64,000 bases of DNA from contig JAIXOM010000009.1 of the NCBI GenBank assembly GCA_027486755.1, forward strand, positions 1-64,000, read 5' to 3'. The DNA comes from Comamonadaceae bacterium. Its GTDB lineage: Bacteria; Pseudomonadota; Gammaproteobacteria; Burkholderiales; Burkholderiaceae_C. Made by a program: the position numbers and the translations under genes. Below are positions 8,449 through 20,732 of this stretch, in pieces. The notes under the pieces are model-generated. The model was given only the letters and a program-made list of their open reading frames with translations, searched no databases and was not told the DNA's origin. Every line of letters begins with the position of its first letter. Position 1 is the stretch's first letter.

Positions 8449-9435
8449 TCAAGACAGCCGCGTCACCCCGGGCAACTCGCAGGCATAGATCGAATTGCGC
8501 AGAGCGGCAATCGCCTCATAGCGGGTAAAGCTGCGGCGCCAGGCCAGCACCACGCGGCGGCTGGGCACATGGCCCTCAAAGGGCAGGTATTTCACGTAGG
8601 ACGGCCGCTCGGGCGACTCGCCGCGCGCGGTGCGCCCACGCCGTACAGGCGCCGCCTCGCTGGCCTGCAGGCCGCCCTGCGGCACGCTCAGGCGCGGCAA
8701 CAGGGTAATGCCCATGCCGGCAGCCACCATGTGCTTGATGGTCTCGAGCGAGGAGCCTTCAAAGCTCTTGCGGATGCCGTCAGCGGTGCTAGAAAAGCGG
8801 GCGAACTCCGGGCAGACCTCGAGCACATGGTCGCGAAAGCAATGGCCGTTGCCCAGCAAGAGCATGGTCTCATGCTTGAGCTCCTCGGCGCCTATGCTGC
8901 TGCGCGCCGCCCATGCGTGCGTGCTGGGTACTGCAGCCACGAAGGGCTCGTCGTACAGGGCAGCGATGGCCAGACTGGTGTCGGGTATGGGCTCGGCCAG
9001 GATGGCGCAGTCGATCTCACCGGTGCGCAATTGCTCGAGCAGTTTGACGGTGAAGTTTTCCTGCAGGATCAGGGGCATCTGGGGGTGGCGCGATATCGCC
9101 TGCCGCACCAGATCGGGCAAGAGATAGGGCCCGATGGTGTAGATCACACCGAGCGTCAGGGGACCGGCCAGTGGGTCTTTGCCGCGCTTGGCAATCTCGC
9201 GGATGCCGTCAGCCTGCTCGAGCACACTCTGGGCCTGTCGAACGATGTCCTCGCCCAGCGGCGTGACGGTGACCTCGCTGGCGCTACGCTCGAAGAGTTT
9301 GACGTCGAGCTCTTCCTCAAGCTTCTTGATGGCCACGCTCAAGGTCGGCTGCGAGACGTGGCAGGCGTCAGCGGCCTTGCCGAAGTGCTTCTCGCGCGCC
9401 ACGGCCACGATGTACTTGAGTTCGGTCAGCGTCAT
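8449..9435 (-). CDS. oxyR: hydrogen peroxide-sensing LysR-type regulator OxyR
   Basis: From the ATG at 9435 the protein reads MTLTELKYIVAVAREKHFGK, 328 residues, with the LysR winged helix at residues 1-60. The redox pair is visible in GNGHCFRDHVLEVC; with this start the cysteines are residues 199 and 208, the same numbers as in E. coli OxyR, which form the disulfide that switches the regulator on. An ATG 18 bases upstream is less likely. It sits between recG and ubiA. No katG or ahpC gene is adjacent. Confidence 0.94.
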   Translation of the reverse strand: MTLTELKYIVAVAREKHFGKAADACHVSQPTLSVAIKKLEEELDVKLFERSASEVTVTPLGEDIVRQAQSVLEQADGIREIAKRGKDPLAGPLTLGVIYTIGPYLLPDLVRQAISRHPQMPLILQENFTVKLLEQLRTGEIDCAILAEPIPDTSLAIAALYDEPFVAAVPSTHAWAARSSIGAEELKHETMLLLGNGHCFRDHVLEVCPEFARFSSTADGIRKSFEGSSLETIKHMVAAGMGITLLPRLSVPQGGLQASEAAPVRRGRTARGESPERPSYVKYLPFEGHVPSRRVVLAWRRSFTRYEAIAALRNSIYACELPGVTRLS

Positions 9436-9483
9436 GCGGCCATTGTCCTTCAAGCGCGCAACAGCGCCGATCCGATAGAAGGC

Positions 9484-11574
<2,091 letters not shown>

Positions 11575-11752
11575 GCGCGCCGATTGTGCCTCGCCGGCTT
11601 CCTCACCCGCATCGCAAGGCGTTTGACCCGAGCCCATGGTCGAACAGTGACAGTCGACGCCACAAAGTTGACTATTCAATAGTTTAATTAACAAGATTTG
11701 ATACTTTTCCCCTTATCAATATTTAACCAATTGATTACCATCGTTGCCGGCC

Positions 11753-11769
11753 GGTCAATGGATTTGACC
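11753..11769. promoter_or_regulatory. palindrome in the AT-rich leader of the lipoprotein gene
   Basis: GGTCAATGGATTTGACC is a perfect six-base inverted repeat with a five-base centre, 29 bases before the start of the next gene. It lies at the end of a conspicuously AT-rich stretch (about 11675-11745) within the recG-lipoprotein interval. This could be an operator over the promoter of the lipoprotein gene; no regulator for it is encoded nearby. Confidence 0.35.
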
Positions 11770-11797
11770 GTCAAGTGACTTTCGAATCGAGATCCCA

Positions 11798-13519
11798 ATG
11801 AGCGCAGGTCGTCAACTCTTAAAGACAGTGGTAGCCGCCGGCTTGGCGGCCCTGAGCGCTTGCAGCGGCGGGGGCGGCCGGGCGGGCTACACCATCACCG
11901 GGGTGGCTGCTTCGGGCGCAGCAATTTCACAGGGCATCCTGGACGTGCATTGCCAACAAGGCTCGGCCAGCGCCGTCACTGCGCTGGACGGCAGTTATAG
12001 CGTCACCATCGCCGGTGGCCAGGGGCCCTGCATCTTGCGGGCCAGCCAGCCAGCCACCGGACTGGTACTGCATTCGCTGGTCGAGGGCGGCGCCAGCAGC
12101 GCCAACATCACGCCGGTCACCGAGCTGATTCTGGCGCATCTGTTCGGGCGCGCCCCGGCCGAGGTGTTTGCCGATTTCGGCCCCGAGCAGATCCAGAAAA
12201 TCACGGCCGAGCGGCTCGCGCTGAGCAAGGCAGTGGTGCTGGAGGCCACCAAAAGCTGGCGCCTGGCCACGCCCGAACAGGCCGAATTTGACCCCTTCCA
12301 GGCCCCTCTAAAGGCCGCAACCAGCCTGGCTGGCGGCAACAACTTTGACCAAACCCTGGACGCACTGATGGCGTCCATCATCGCGGCCGATACCAGCCTG
12401 CCCGCACTGGCCCTGGGCCTGGCAGCGGCCACTCCGAGCAACGCGCCGGACAAGGCCAAGGCCCTGCTCGGCACCAGTCAAGACAAGCTGGACGGCTGCC
12501 CAATAGCGCGCAGTGGTCCGCTGTGGCTGCTCGATTTCAGCAACGCTTTTGACGGCCCCAGGCGCTTTCGCATCGACTATGCCCAAAATGCCCTGGTACA
12601 GCAGGGCCCGCAGGAGCAAGAATTAGCGCGCAGCCCCATCGCGGCATCAAGCACCGAATACTGCGCATTCAGCGCCCAACTGGACGGTCAGCCGACTCAA
12701 TTTCGCGTCTCTGGCAGCGGCCTGATGCTTTGGAACAACCCGCGCTACTCCGGGCTGGCCGTGCCGCGCCAAAGCCTACTGAACCTCGCTCCGCTGCAAT
12801 ACCAGGCCACCCAGGCTTCGCTGGCTTATCTGGTGGCCAACGTGAGCGGGCAAACGGTGACACAGGCCATTGCCAACCGCTTCGAGTGGAATGCCGGGCG
12901 CCTGAGCACCTACGGCTGCGACTTCAGCGATGCCAGCCGACCGGCTTGCGCCACCGACCTGAGCCAATCCTTTATCCTCAGCTGCTCGCCCACCCCAGGC
13001 GTGGACGCGCGCGAGGCCCCATTGCAGTGCCGGCGCAGTGACAACGCAGCGGCCGGTCAGTCCATCGGTTTCGTGTCCGGCTCGAGTGCCATCAGCATTG
13101 TGGCGGTGCAGGACTTCCCAATTGCGGCTCCTGGCCTGCCCGGCGGCCAAGTGCTGGCGCGCGGCATCATGATCGTCTCGCGCGCCAGCGCTCAGGCCAT
13201 GCCCGAGCCTGGGTCAGCCCGAGCCGAGCGCAGTCTATGGTTCGTCGGCCTGGATGCCAGTGGCCAGCCGGTATCGGGGTACACAGCCGCCAACACAGTG
13301 GTGTCGGCGGGCGCTGGGCAATACAGCAGCCAGGAAGCCGGTCAGAGCTGGCTCAGTCTGGTCGATCAGCCGGCTCTGGGCATGGTCTACAGCAGGCCTG
13401 CCAATACCAGCGGTTTCCGCCTGAACATCCCTTCGGCCGAGGGCTGGAGCTTCGCCATCGACGCCACCGGCTCCACGCCAGTACCCAGAGTCTCGGTGCG
13501 CACCCACTTGCGGCCCTGA
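11798..13519 (+). CDS. large secreted lipoprotein of unknown function
   Basis: A 573-residue protein with a signal peptide ending in a lipobox (LSAC, the Cys at residue 22) and then a Gly-rich spacer, so a membrane-anchored lipoprotein. Residues about 30-75 (ITGVAASGAAISQGILDVHC and the following DGSYSVTI) look like a small beta-sandwich of carboxypeptidase-regulatory type. The remainder is unrecognised, rich in Ala, Ser and Gln with about eight scattered cysteines. It stands alone between divergent recG and co-directional queA. I cannot assign a function. Confidence 0.85.
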   Translation: MSAGRQLLKTVVAAGLAALSACSGGGGRAGYTITGVAASGAAISQGILDVHCQQGSASAVTALDGSYSVTIAGGQGPCILRASQPATGLVLHSLVEGGASSANITPVTELILAHLFGRAPAEVFADFGPEQIQKITAERLALSKAVVLEATKSWRLATPEQAEFDPFQAPLKAATSLAGGNNFDQTLDALMASIIAADTSLPALALGLAAATPSNAPDKAKALLGTSQDKLDGCPIARSGPLWLLDFSNAFDGPRRFRIDYAQNALVQQGPQEQELARSPIAASSTEYCAFSAQLDGQPTQFRVSGSGLMLWNNPRYSGLAVPRQSLLNLAPLQYQATQASLAYLVANVSGQTVTQAIANRFEWNAGRLSTYGCDFSDASRPACATDLSQSFILSCSPTPGVDAREAPLQCRRSDNAAAGQSIGFVSGSSAISIVAVQDFPIAAPGLPGGQVLARGIMIVSRASAQAMPEPGSARAERSLWFVGLDASGQPVSGYTAANTVVSAGAGQYSSQEAGQSWLSLVDQPALGMVYSRPANTSGFRLNIPSAEGWSFAIDATGSTPVPRVSVRTHLRP

Positions 13520-13608
13520 TGGCTCCCCCCGCCGATGGCAGGCAGGCGGCATGACAAAATCTCTTCCCCTCACTTTCTTGGAACGGGCCCGTCCGGCCCT
13601 CAAGCACC

Positions 13609-14676
13609 ATGGCATTGCCCCCCGACGCCAGCGCAGCCCGCGACTGGACCCTGGCCGACTTTGACTTTCAACTCCCGCCCGAACTGATCGCCCAGCACCC
13701 GCTGGCAGAGCGCTCGGCCTCGCGCCTGCTCGATGGCCGCGGCGAGGCGGCGCTTGATCGGGGCATGCGCGAACTGCCCGAACTGCTGCGCGCAGGCGAT
13801 CTGCTGGTGTTCAATGACACCCAGGTCATTAAGGCCCGACTCTTTGGCCACAAGCCCAGCGGCGGGCAACTGGAGTTGCTGATCGAGCGGGTGCTCGATG
13901 CGGCTACTGGCCTGGTGGCGGCGCACATGAAGGTCAGCAAAAAACCGGCCGTCGGTACGCTGCTGCACATGGACGGCGGCTTCGAGGCGCGGGTGCTGGG
14001 CCGCTGGCCGCAAGACAGCGGCCCTCTTTACCGACTGGCGCTGAGCGCCGATCCCTATGCGCTGATGGCCGCGCACGGCCATGTGCCGCTACCGCCCTAC
14101 ATCGCGCACGAGGACAGCGCCGACGACGAGGCCCGCTACCAGACCGTGTTTGCCGCCAAACCGGGTGCAGTGGCCGCGCCGACCGCCGCCCTGCATTTCG
14201 ACCAAGGCATGCTGGACCAACTGGAACGGCGCGGCATCGAGCGGGCCCAAATCACCCTGCATGTGGGCGCGGGCACCTTTCAGCCGGTCAAGACCGAGCG
14301 CATCGCCGACCACCTGATGCACCATGAGCGCTTCGAGGTGCCGGCCTCCACCCTAGAGGCCATCGCCCGCTGCAAGGCCGCGGGCGGCCGGGTGCTGGCG
14401 GTGGGCACGACCACCGTGCGAGCGCTCGAATCTGCCGCGCATTTCGGCCCCGAGTGCGAGGACACCAACATCTTCATCACGCCAGGCTTTGAATTCAAGG
14501 TGGTCGACCTGCTGCTGACCAACTTTCACCTGCCCAAAAGCACGCTGATGATGCTGGTCAGCGCCTTTGCCGGCTATGAGCACATCATGGCCCTGTACCG
14601 CCACGCCATCGCCGAGCAATACCGCTTTTTCAGCTACGGCGATGCCATGCTGCTCAGTCGCGTCCCGCGCGAATGA
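13609..14676 (+). CDS. queA: S-adenosylmethionine:tRNA ribosyltransferase-isomerase
   Basis: A 355-residue enzyme that moves the ribosyl part of S-adenosylmethionine onto preQ1-modified tRNA to make epoxyqueuosine. Signatures include [16 protein letters not shown] near residues 19-34, [15 protein letters not shown] near 66-80, LPPYI near 158-162, [11 protein letters not shown] near 219-229 and [13 protein letters not shown] near 304-316. It precedes tgt by 75 bases; the two enzymes act one after the other in queuosine modification of tRNA with GUN anticodons. Confidence 0.97.
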   Translation: MALPPDASAARDWTLADFDFQLPPELIAQHPLAERSASRLLDGRGEAALDRGMRELPELLRAGDLLVFNDTQVIKARLFGHKPSGGQLELLIERVLDAATGLVAAHMKVSKKPAVGTLLHMDGGFEARVLGRWPQDSGPLYRLALSADPYALMAAHGHVPLPPYIAHEDSADDEARYQTVFAAKPGAVAAPTAALHFDQGMLDQLERRGIERAQITLHVGAGTFQPVKTERIADHLMHHERFEVPASTLEAIARCKAAGGRVLAVGTTTVRALESAAHFGPECEDTNIFITPGFEFKVVDLLLTNFHLPKSTLMMLVSAFAGYEHIMALYRHAIAEQYRFFSYGDAMLLSRVPRE

Positions 14677-15924
<1,248 letters not shown>

Positions 15925-15943
15925 AACAAACAGGGCCGCGCTC

Positions 15944-15962
15944 GGGGCCCAGCCTGGGCCCC
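15944..15962. terminator. GC-rich hairpin after tgt
   Basis: GGGGCCCA-GCC-TGGGCCCC is a perfect eight-base stem with a three-base loop, 20 bases after the tgt stop and between two convergent genes. There is no run of T after it on either strand, so a factor-independent terminator is not certain. Confidence 0.4.
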
Positions 15963-16010
15963 TCAACAGCAACCCTCTGCCCGGAGCCCAAGCTGGGCCT
16001 GAACCCGGCC

Positions 16011-16700
16011 TTAAGCGGCGGGAACCCTGTCGTCGCTGACCAGCTCGCCGAAGGCCAGCACAGCGGCGTCATGGGCCGGCTCTATCCAGGGCTCGGCCAG
16101 CGCCTCGTCGTACCACTGGCGCATCGCCGGCAGCGCGAGCAATCTTTGCACATAAGCGCTGCACAGCGGGTCAAGCGGCAAGCTGTAGGTTTGCACCCGA
16201 AACGCCACCGGGCAGAAAAACGCGTCGACTGCGCTGAAAGCGGCGCCAGCCAGGTAAGGCCCGCCAAAGCGCTGTAAGCCCTCGCGCCACAGGGACTGCA
16301 GCCGCTGCAGATCGGCGGTCAGCGAGGCCAGGGCCTCGGGCCGCAAGCGCACCCGCACACCGCAACTCATGGAGCAGACATTGCGCAACGTTGAAAAGCC
16401 GGCATGCATTTCGGCAGCGGCCGAGCGCGCCCAGGCCCGTGCGGCGGCCGACTGCGGCCACACCGAGGGATGCCGCTCGGCCAGATATTCGGCAATCGAA
16501 AGACTCTCCCAGACCGTCAGCTCACCATCGACCAAGCAGGGCACCTTGCCCGAAGGAGAAAAGGTGCCAAATCCGGACGGCCCGCCGCCCATGGGAAAGG
16601 GATGCAAGGACTCTTCAAAGTCCAGGCCCAGGGTGCGCATCAAGACCCAGGGGCGCAGCGACCAGGACGAGTAGTTCTTGTTGGCGATGTAGAGCTTCAT
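16011..16700 (-). CDS. glutathione S-transferase family protein
   Basis: From the ATG at 16700 the 229-residue protein starts MKLYIANKNYSSWSLRPWVL, a thioredoxin-fold N-terminal domain with the Ser-rich active-site loop of GST proteins. GKVPCLVDGELTVWESLSIAEYL near residues 50-72 contains the cis-Pro and the glutathione-binding E-S pair. An all-helical C-terminal domain follows. The substrate cannot be told from sequence. It is convergent with tgt and downstream of the FIST gene region in orientation, with 94 bases between them. Confidence 0.88.
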   Translation of the reverse strand: MKLYIANKNYSSWSLRPWVLMRTLGLDFEESLHPFPMGGGPSGFGTFSPSGKVPCLVDGELTVWESLSIAEYLAERHPSVWPQSAAARAWARSAAAEMHAGFSTLRNVCSMSCGVRVRLRPEALASLTADLQRLQSLWREGLQRFGGPYLAGAAFSAVDAFFCPVAFRVQTYSLPLDPLCSAYVQRLLALPAMRQWYDEALAEPWIEPAHDAAVLAFGELVSDDRVPAA

Positions 16701-16794
16701 GACGTCGAGCAAGTAACAGCAAACCGTAGATCATCGGCCATGGCTGGCCTAGCGCTTAGGCAAGCCACAAGATTTCACCATCAGGGCCAGGGAC

Positions 16795-18042
16795 TCAGGT
16801 CGCCACCGCAAACACGGTCAGCACACCGGTGTAGCCGTACAGGCTGTTGCCGGCGATTTCGCCGGCGGCAAAAAAACCAAGCAGAGGTACATCGCCGAGC
16901 GCGCGCCGCACGATCTGAAGTTCCGCACTGGGTCCACCGAAATGGGGCCCACCCCGGCCCGAGCAGCTGACGTAAATCGCCCCTGCGATGCGCTGCGGGG
17001 CGGTGACCGGGGCCGACTGCACCGGAGCGGATTCGACGGACTCAATCTCCTCGCGGATTTCTGCACAAATACGCACCAGATCACTGCGCGCAGCGGCCGC
17101 ATGGCGCTCGCAAAAACTCAGTCGCATGCCAGGCTCGGTGGCCTGCGCCACGGCTACCGCATGGCGGGCCGGGTCCAGGCCGATGATGTGGCGCACCAGG
17201 GTATCGGCGCCAAAGGGACCGGTACGCCGCTTGCCCTCGCCGACCTCGGCCGCAGGACGCAGACCGACCAGGGTGCGCCGCACCTTGGCCAGTGCCGACT
17301 GCGGCTCATCCAGGCTGACCTGCAAGTCCGCCAGCAGGACCTCCAGAGCCGGCTGGCCATCGAGTTCAATGACCACATGGCCGTCACAGGCGGTGATGGT
17401 GCGCTCAGCCGCAATCGGCTGACAGCCCTGGGTCACGCGCGAGATCAGCGCCACATCCGGGCCAAATGCCACGCCGCTGAGGCCGCCAACAAACACGCTG
17501 CCGGCCGCGCCCTGGCCGCGCATATGGCCCCGCCCGCTCTGCGCAAACTGAACGACCTGCCCCCGGCTGGCGGCCAGGCCGCCAAACAGATAGCCACTGC
17601 GGGTGCGCTGGGCCAATTCGGCGATCAGCTCGGCCAGCTCGGGCTCGCTCGGGTCGGCATGTACCAGGGCGGCATGAGCGGCAAAACCACTGCCTGAGGC
17701 GCCAAGCGGAGCCACGCCAGAAAACACCCGGTACTGATCGGCCGGCAGCTCGCAGAGCATGACCGCCAGCGCCGGCTCGTCAAAGTATTCAACATTGTTC
17801 GACGCAATGCCCACACCCACGGTGCCGGCCCAGTCCAGCACCTGCGGCAGCTCAGCGCTGAGGTAGTCAATGAGCTCCTGTGCGTGCTCGGCGTAATGGT
17901 CAGTGATGTAGAGCAAGCCCAGATTGGGCGCGCCGGCATGGTCGGGCCGGGCCAGCAGCGCGCGCAGCTGCGCCAGCACCAGAGCGGCAGCCATGCCCCA
18001 CTGCGGGTGGGTGGCATGGCCGAAGGCAAACAATTTACCCAC
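16795..18042 (-). CDS. FIST-domain sensory protein
   Basis: A 415-residue soluble protein starting from GTG. The N-terminal FIST_N domain (residues about 30-210) includes GSGFAAHAALVHADP and GLAASRGQVVQF; the C-terminal FIST_C domain ends in LLGFFAAGEIAGNSLYGYTG and VLTVF, typical of the family. FIST proteins are predicted small-ligand sensors, often for amino acids, found with kinases or chemotaxis proteins. None of these is adjacent here: it follows phaM-marC divergent genes and stands alone, nine bases from the end of phaM. Confidence 0.85.
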   Translation of the reverse strand: MGKLFAFGHATHPQWGMAAALVLAQLRALLARPDHAGAPNLGLLYITDHYAEHAQELIDYLSAELPQVLDWAGTVGVGIASNNVEYFDEPALAVMLCELPADQYRVFSGVAPLGASGSGFAAHAALVHADPSEPELAELIAELAQRTRSGYLFGGLAASRGQVVQFAQSGRGHMRGQGAAGSVFVGGLSGVAFGPDVALISRVTQGCQPIAAERTITACDGHVVIELDGQPALEVLLADLQVSLDEPQSALAKVRRTLVGLRPAAEVGEGKRRTGPFGADTLVRHIIGLDPARHAVAVAQATEPGMRLSFCERHAAAARSDLVRICAEIREEIESVESAPVQSAPVTAPQRIAGAIYVSCSGRGGPHFGGPSAELQIVRRALGDVPLLGFFAAGEIAGNSLYGYTGVLTVFAVAT

Positions 18043-18051
18043 AGTACCGGC

Positions 18052-18717
18052 TCAACGGGACGCCGAAGACTTGCGCGAGGCGACGGGGGCGCGTTTCGCC
18101 GATTTTTTGGCGGCTGGCTTCTTGGTCGCCGGCTTACCCGCAGCAGCAGCGCCCGCCGCCCGCGCTTGCGCCGATTGGGCGTCGGCCATGGCGGTGCTGG
18201 CGATCTGCTGGAACTGCTGGGTCAGTGCGCCCCACCACTGCATGGGGTCGACCATCGCTGCGTCCGGCCCCGCAGCGGCGCCAGCCTTGGCGGCGGCTTG
18301 GCCAGACTTGGCCCGGGCTTTGGCCGCCGGCGCCGCCGGTTCCGGCTTTTTCGCTGCCGGCTCAGCAGCCGGCGTGGCAGCAGGGGATGGAGCAGGGGAA
18401 GAGGGCTTGGCGCTGAAGGCCTGGGCCATGTCCTGCATGCTCACATTCATGCCTTTGAGCGCGCTCAAGGTCATCTTTTGCACCTCCAGGGCCTGAATGG
18501 TGGCCTTGAGCGCGGTACCGTTTTGCTCCAGCCAGAACAGCACCGCCTTGAGCTCCTGAATGCGCTTGTCGAGCTCCTCCACATTCAGCGTGGGCGCCAC
18601 CCAGTGGCCCATGGGCGAGGCTGCAGTCGGCGCCGCTTGGGTCAGGCTTTGCAGAAAATCAAAGCCGGGCACCCATTTGCCGAAATCGCCGAAACCCGCT
18701 GCTTGGGCATCACTCAT
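18052..18717 (-). CDS. phaM: polyhydroxyalkanoate granule protein PhaM
   Basis: A 221-residue protein from the ATG at 18717 reads MSDAQAAGFGDFGKWVPGF, followed by the conserved segment KAVLFWLEQNGTALKATIQA near residues 65-84. The C-terminal third is Ala, Pro and Lys rich with PAKK-type repeats, like histone H1. In Ralstonia eutropha PhaM activates the polyester synthase PhaC and ties granules to the nucleoid through this tail. No phaC, phaA or phaB is in the window. An upstream in-frame start adds 24 unrelated residues. Confidence 0.87.
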   Translation of the reverse strand: MSDAQAAGFGDFGKWVPGFDFLQSLTQAAPTAASPMGHWVAPTLNVEELDKRIQELKAVLFWLEQNGTALKATIQALEVQKMTLSALKGMNVSMQDMAQAFSAKPSSPAPSPAATPAAEPAAKKPEPAAPAAKARAKSGQAAAKAGAAAGPDAAMVDPMQWWGALTQQFQQIASTAMADAQSAQARAAGAAAAGKPATKKPAAKKSAKRAPVASRKSSASR

Positions 18718-18885
18718 GATGAATTCTCCTTGATGGATCCAGACCGGGAACGGCCAGGCGCGCCGGCCAACACAACACAATGACACCATTGTGCAATGAC
18801 CGTTGCGAGGACTGTGCAGCTTTCACCCGACTTTAGCCGCACCCCGACCCGTCCCCTTTGTTAATCTCAAAGGCGGCGAGATACT

Positions 18886-19542
18886 GTGACAGGCGCTGGC
18901 GCTCAATCGATGAGCGCAGCCGATATACAGGCCCACGAGACCATGGAACACAGCTTTGCCTCGGCCACGATACTGCTGTTGCTGATCACCGACCCGCTGG
19001 GCAATATCCCGATCTTCGTCAACGCGCTCAAGGCGGTAGCTGCCGAGCGACGTGCGCGCGTGATCTTGCGCGAGGTATTGATTGCCTTCGGGGTACTGCT
19101 GGCTTTCATGTTCGCCGGCCAGGCCTTCCTGCGGGCCATGAATTTGTCCGAGGTGTCCTTGCAAATCGGTGGCGCGCTGGTGCTGTTCCTGATCGCGCTG
19201 CGCATGGTCTTCCCGCCAGCACCGCTAGTCAGCCCGGAGACCGAGCATGAGCCGCTGATCGTGCCCCTGGCCATACCGGCGCTGGCCGGCCCATCGGCGC
19301 TGGCCACGGTGCTGCTCTTGGTCAGCCAGGCACCCGAGCGGCGGCTGGAATGGATTGCCGCGCTGTGCGTCACGATGGCGGTGTGCGCGGTGGTGCTGCT
19401 GTCAGCCGAGCGACTGCAGCGGGTGGTGGGCGCGCGTGTGATCAACGCCTTCGAAAGGCTGATGGGCCTGATCCTGGTGAGCATCTCGGTAGAAATGCTG
19501 ATCCGCGGCATCAAAACCCTGGCGCAGACCTGGCCGGCCTGA
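18886..19542 (+). CDS. MarC/YhgN-family inner membrane protein
   Basis: A roughly 200-218 residue membrane protein with six hydrophobic segments. LLITDPLGNIPIFVNALK near residues 36-53 and PLAIPALAGPSALATVLLL near 125-143 are the two repeated halves of the MarC (UPF0056) family. The function of this family is not established; it is not itself a drug efflux pump. The start is unclear: GTG at 18886, ATG at 18910 and ATG at 18943 are in frame, and a GGCGAG five bases before the GTG weakly favours the first. Confidence 0.85.
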   Translation: MTGAGAQSMSAADIQAHETMEHSFASATILLLLITDPLGNIPIFVNALKAVAAERRARVILREVLIAFGVLLAFMFAGQAFLRAMNLSEVSLQIGGALVLFLIALRMVFPPAPLVSPETEHEPLIVPLAIPALAGPSALATVLLLVSQAPERRLEWIAALCVTMAVCAVVLLSAERLQRVVGARVINAFERLMGLILVSISVEMLIRGIKTLAQTWPA

Positions 19543-19577
19543 AGCCCCAAGTCCGCACGCCTTGTAAGGCCGCGCAC

Positions 19578-20474
19578 TCAGTCGGGCTGCACCGCCGCCG
19601 CCACCGACAGGCGAAAAGCATGGAGCAAGACCGAGTCCTCTTCCTCCTTGCGGTAGGCCAAGGCCAGGCCGATGTTGTCACGCGGCAGATCATGCAACTG
19701 CTCGAAACGCACTGCACGCGCTGCCAGGTGTTGCCAGACATTGGGCACCAGTGCGACCCCCAAACCACTCTCCACCAAAGCCAACATGGTCTGCGCCTGT
19801 GAGGCCTCCTGGACGATGTTGGGCGTAAAGCCGGCGCTCGCACAGGCATGCATCATGGACATGTATGACGCCGAACCCTCGAGCGGCGAGGGCATGATGA
19901 AGGGTTCGTCCCGAAGATCGACCAGTTTCAAGCGCGGCTTGCCGGCCTTCGGGTGCGAGGCCGGCAGGGCCGCAACATAGTGGTTGGTCTCTACAACGAC
20001 GGTGGCCACCGTCGGGTGGTTGGGCACCGGGTAACGCACCAGCCCGATGTCGATCATGCCGTCGCGCAGGCCGGCCATGGCCGCATTGGTGCCCGATTCA
20101 GACAGCCGAAGGTCGACGCCAGGATGGCGCGCCCGAAAATGCGCGATCGAGCGCGGCAGCAGTCGTATGGTCGACGAGGGCACGAAGCTGATGCGCAAGG
20201 TTCCAATCTGACCGAGCGCGCCCATTTGGGCCGACAGCCTGAACTGCTGCGCATGAAACAGCGTGCGCCGCGCATGCTCGAGCACCCCTTTGCCAGCGGC
20301 TGTGAGCCTGACCCCGGCCCGTGATCGCTCAAACAGAGAGGCTCCGATTTCTTCTTCGAGCTTGCGTATCGATACCGACAGAGGCGGCTGCGCCATATGC
20401 AAACGCTCTGCCGCCAGCCTGAAGTTCAGGGTCTCCGCCAGCACCAGCACCTGGCGCATCTGTTTGAGGTCCAT
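19578..20474 (-). CDS. LysR-type regulator of the adjacent acyl-CoA cluster
   Basis: A 298-residue LysR regulator. The N-terminal helix-turn-helix starts MDLKQMRQVLVLAETLNFRL and continues AERLHMAQPPLSVSIRKLEEE, residues 1-60; the effector domain follows from about residue 90. It is divergent from the Bug/CoA-transferase operon and shares a 258-base control region with it, the usual sign of a pathway-specific activator. The inducer is unknown. Its stop is 35 bases from the convergent marC-like gene. Confidence 0.88.
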   Translation of the reverse strand: MDLKQMRQVLVLAETLNFRLAAERLHMAQPPLSVSIRKLEEEIGASLFERSRAGVRLTAAGKGVLEHARRTLFHAQQFRLSAQMGALGQIGTLRISFVPSSTIRLLPRSIAHFRARHPGVDLRLSESGTNAAMAGLRDGMIDIGLVRYPVPNHPTVATVVVETNHYVAALPASHPKAGKPRLKLVDLRDEPFIMPSPLEGSASYMSMMHACASAGFTPNIVQEASQAQTMLALVESGLGVALVPNVWQHLAARAVRFEQLHDLPRDNIGLALAYRKEEEDSVLLHAFRLSVAAAVQPD

Positions 20475-20732
20475 TTTCTTGATATCGGTTTCGTATCAGT
20501 TTGACAAAAAACAATATTAGACAGCATATGAGGGTGTTCCTAGGATGCAAGCTCTGGCTCAGCCAGCAAAGGGCGGTGAAGGAGCATCTGCCCTGGACAG
20601 ACAAGTTCGGTTTGATCGTCTGCCTGGGAACGATAGACGGTGCACAAATACACCGCATGATCGATCACCGGCTGGCCCTCAAGCCACTTCTTGTCGTGAC
20701 CCGATAACAACCAACAGTGAGGGACTTTCTAC
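20475..20732. promoter_or_regulatory. divergent control region between LysR gene and Bug/CoA-transferase operon
   Basis: A consensus TTGACA box (20501-20506) is followed after 18 bases by CATATG (20525-20530) on the plus strand. ATAT-N8-ATAT at 20514-20529 has the T-N11-A form of LysR sites and overlaps that possible -10. Two direct repeats (GATATCGGTTT at 20481-20491 and GTATCAGTTT at 20493-20502) lie next to it. The remaining 200 bases before the first gene form a long leader with a short open frame (about 59 codons from 20528) that I do not recognise. Confidence 0.5.

Noticed and set aside
20528-20707. Possible short protein in the leader of the first Bug gene
   Set aside because: The 59-codon frame has no ribosome binding site or motif and codon use unlike its neighbours; treated as leader.
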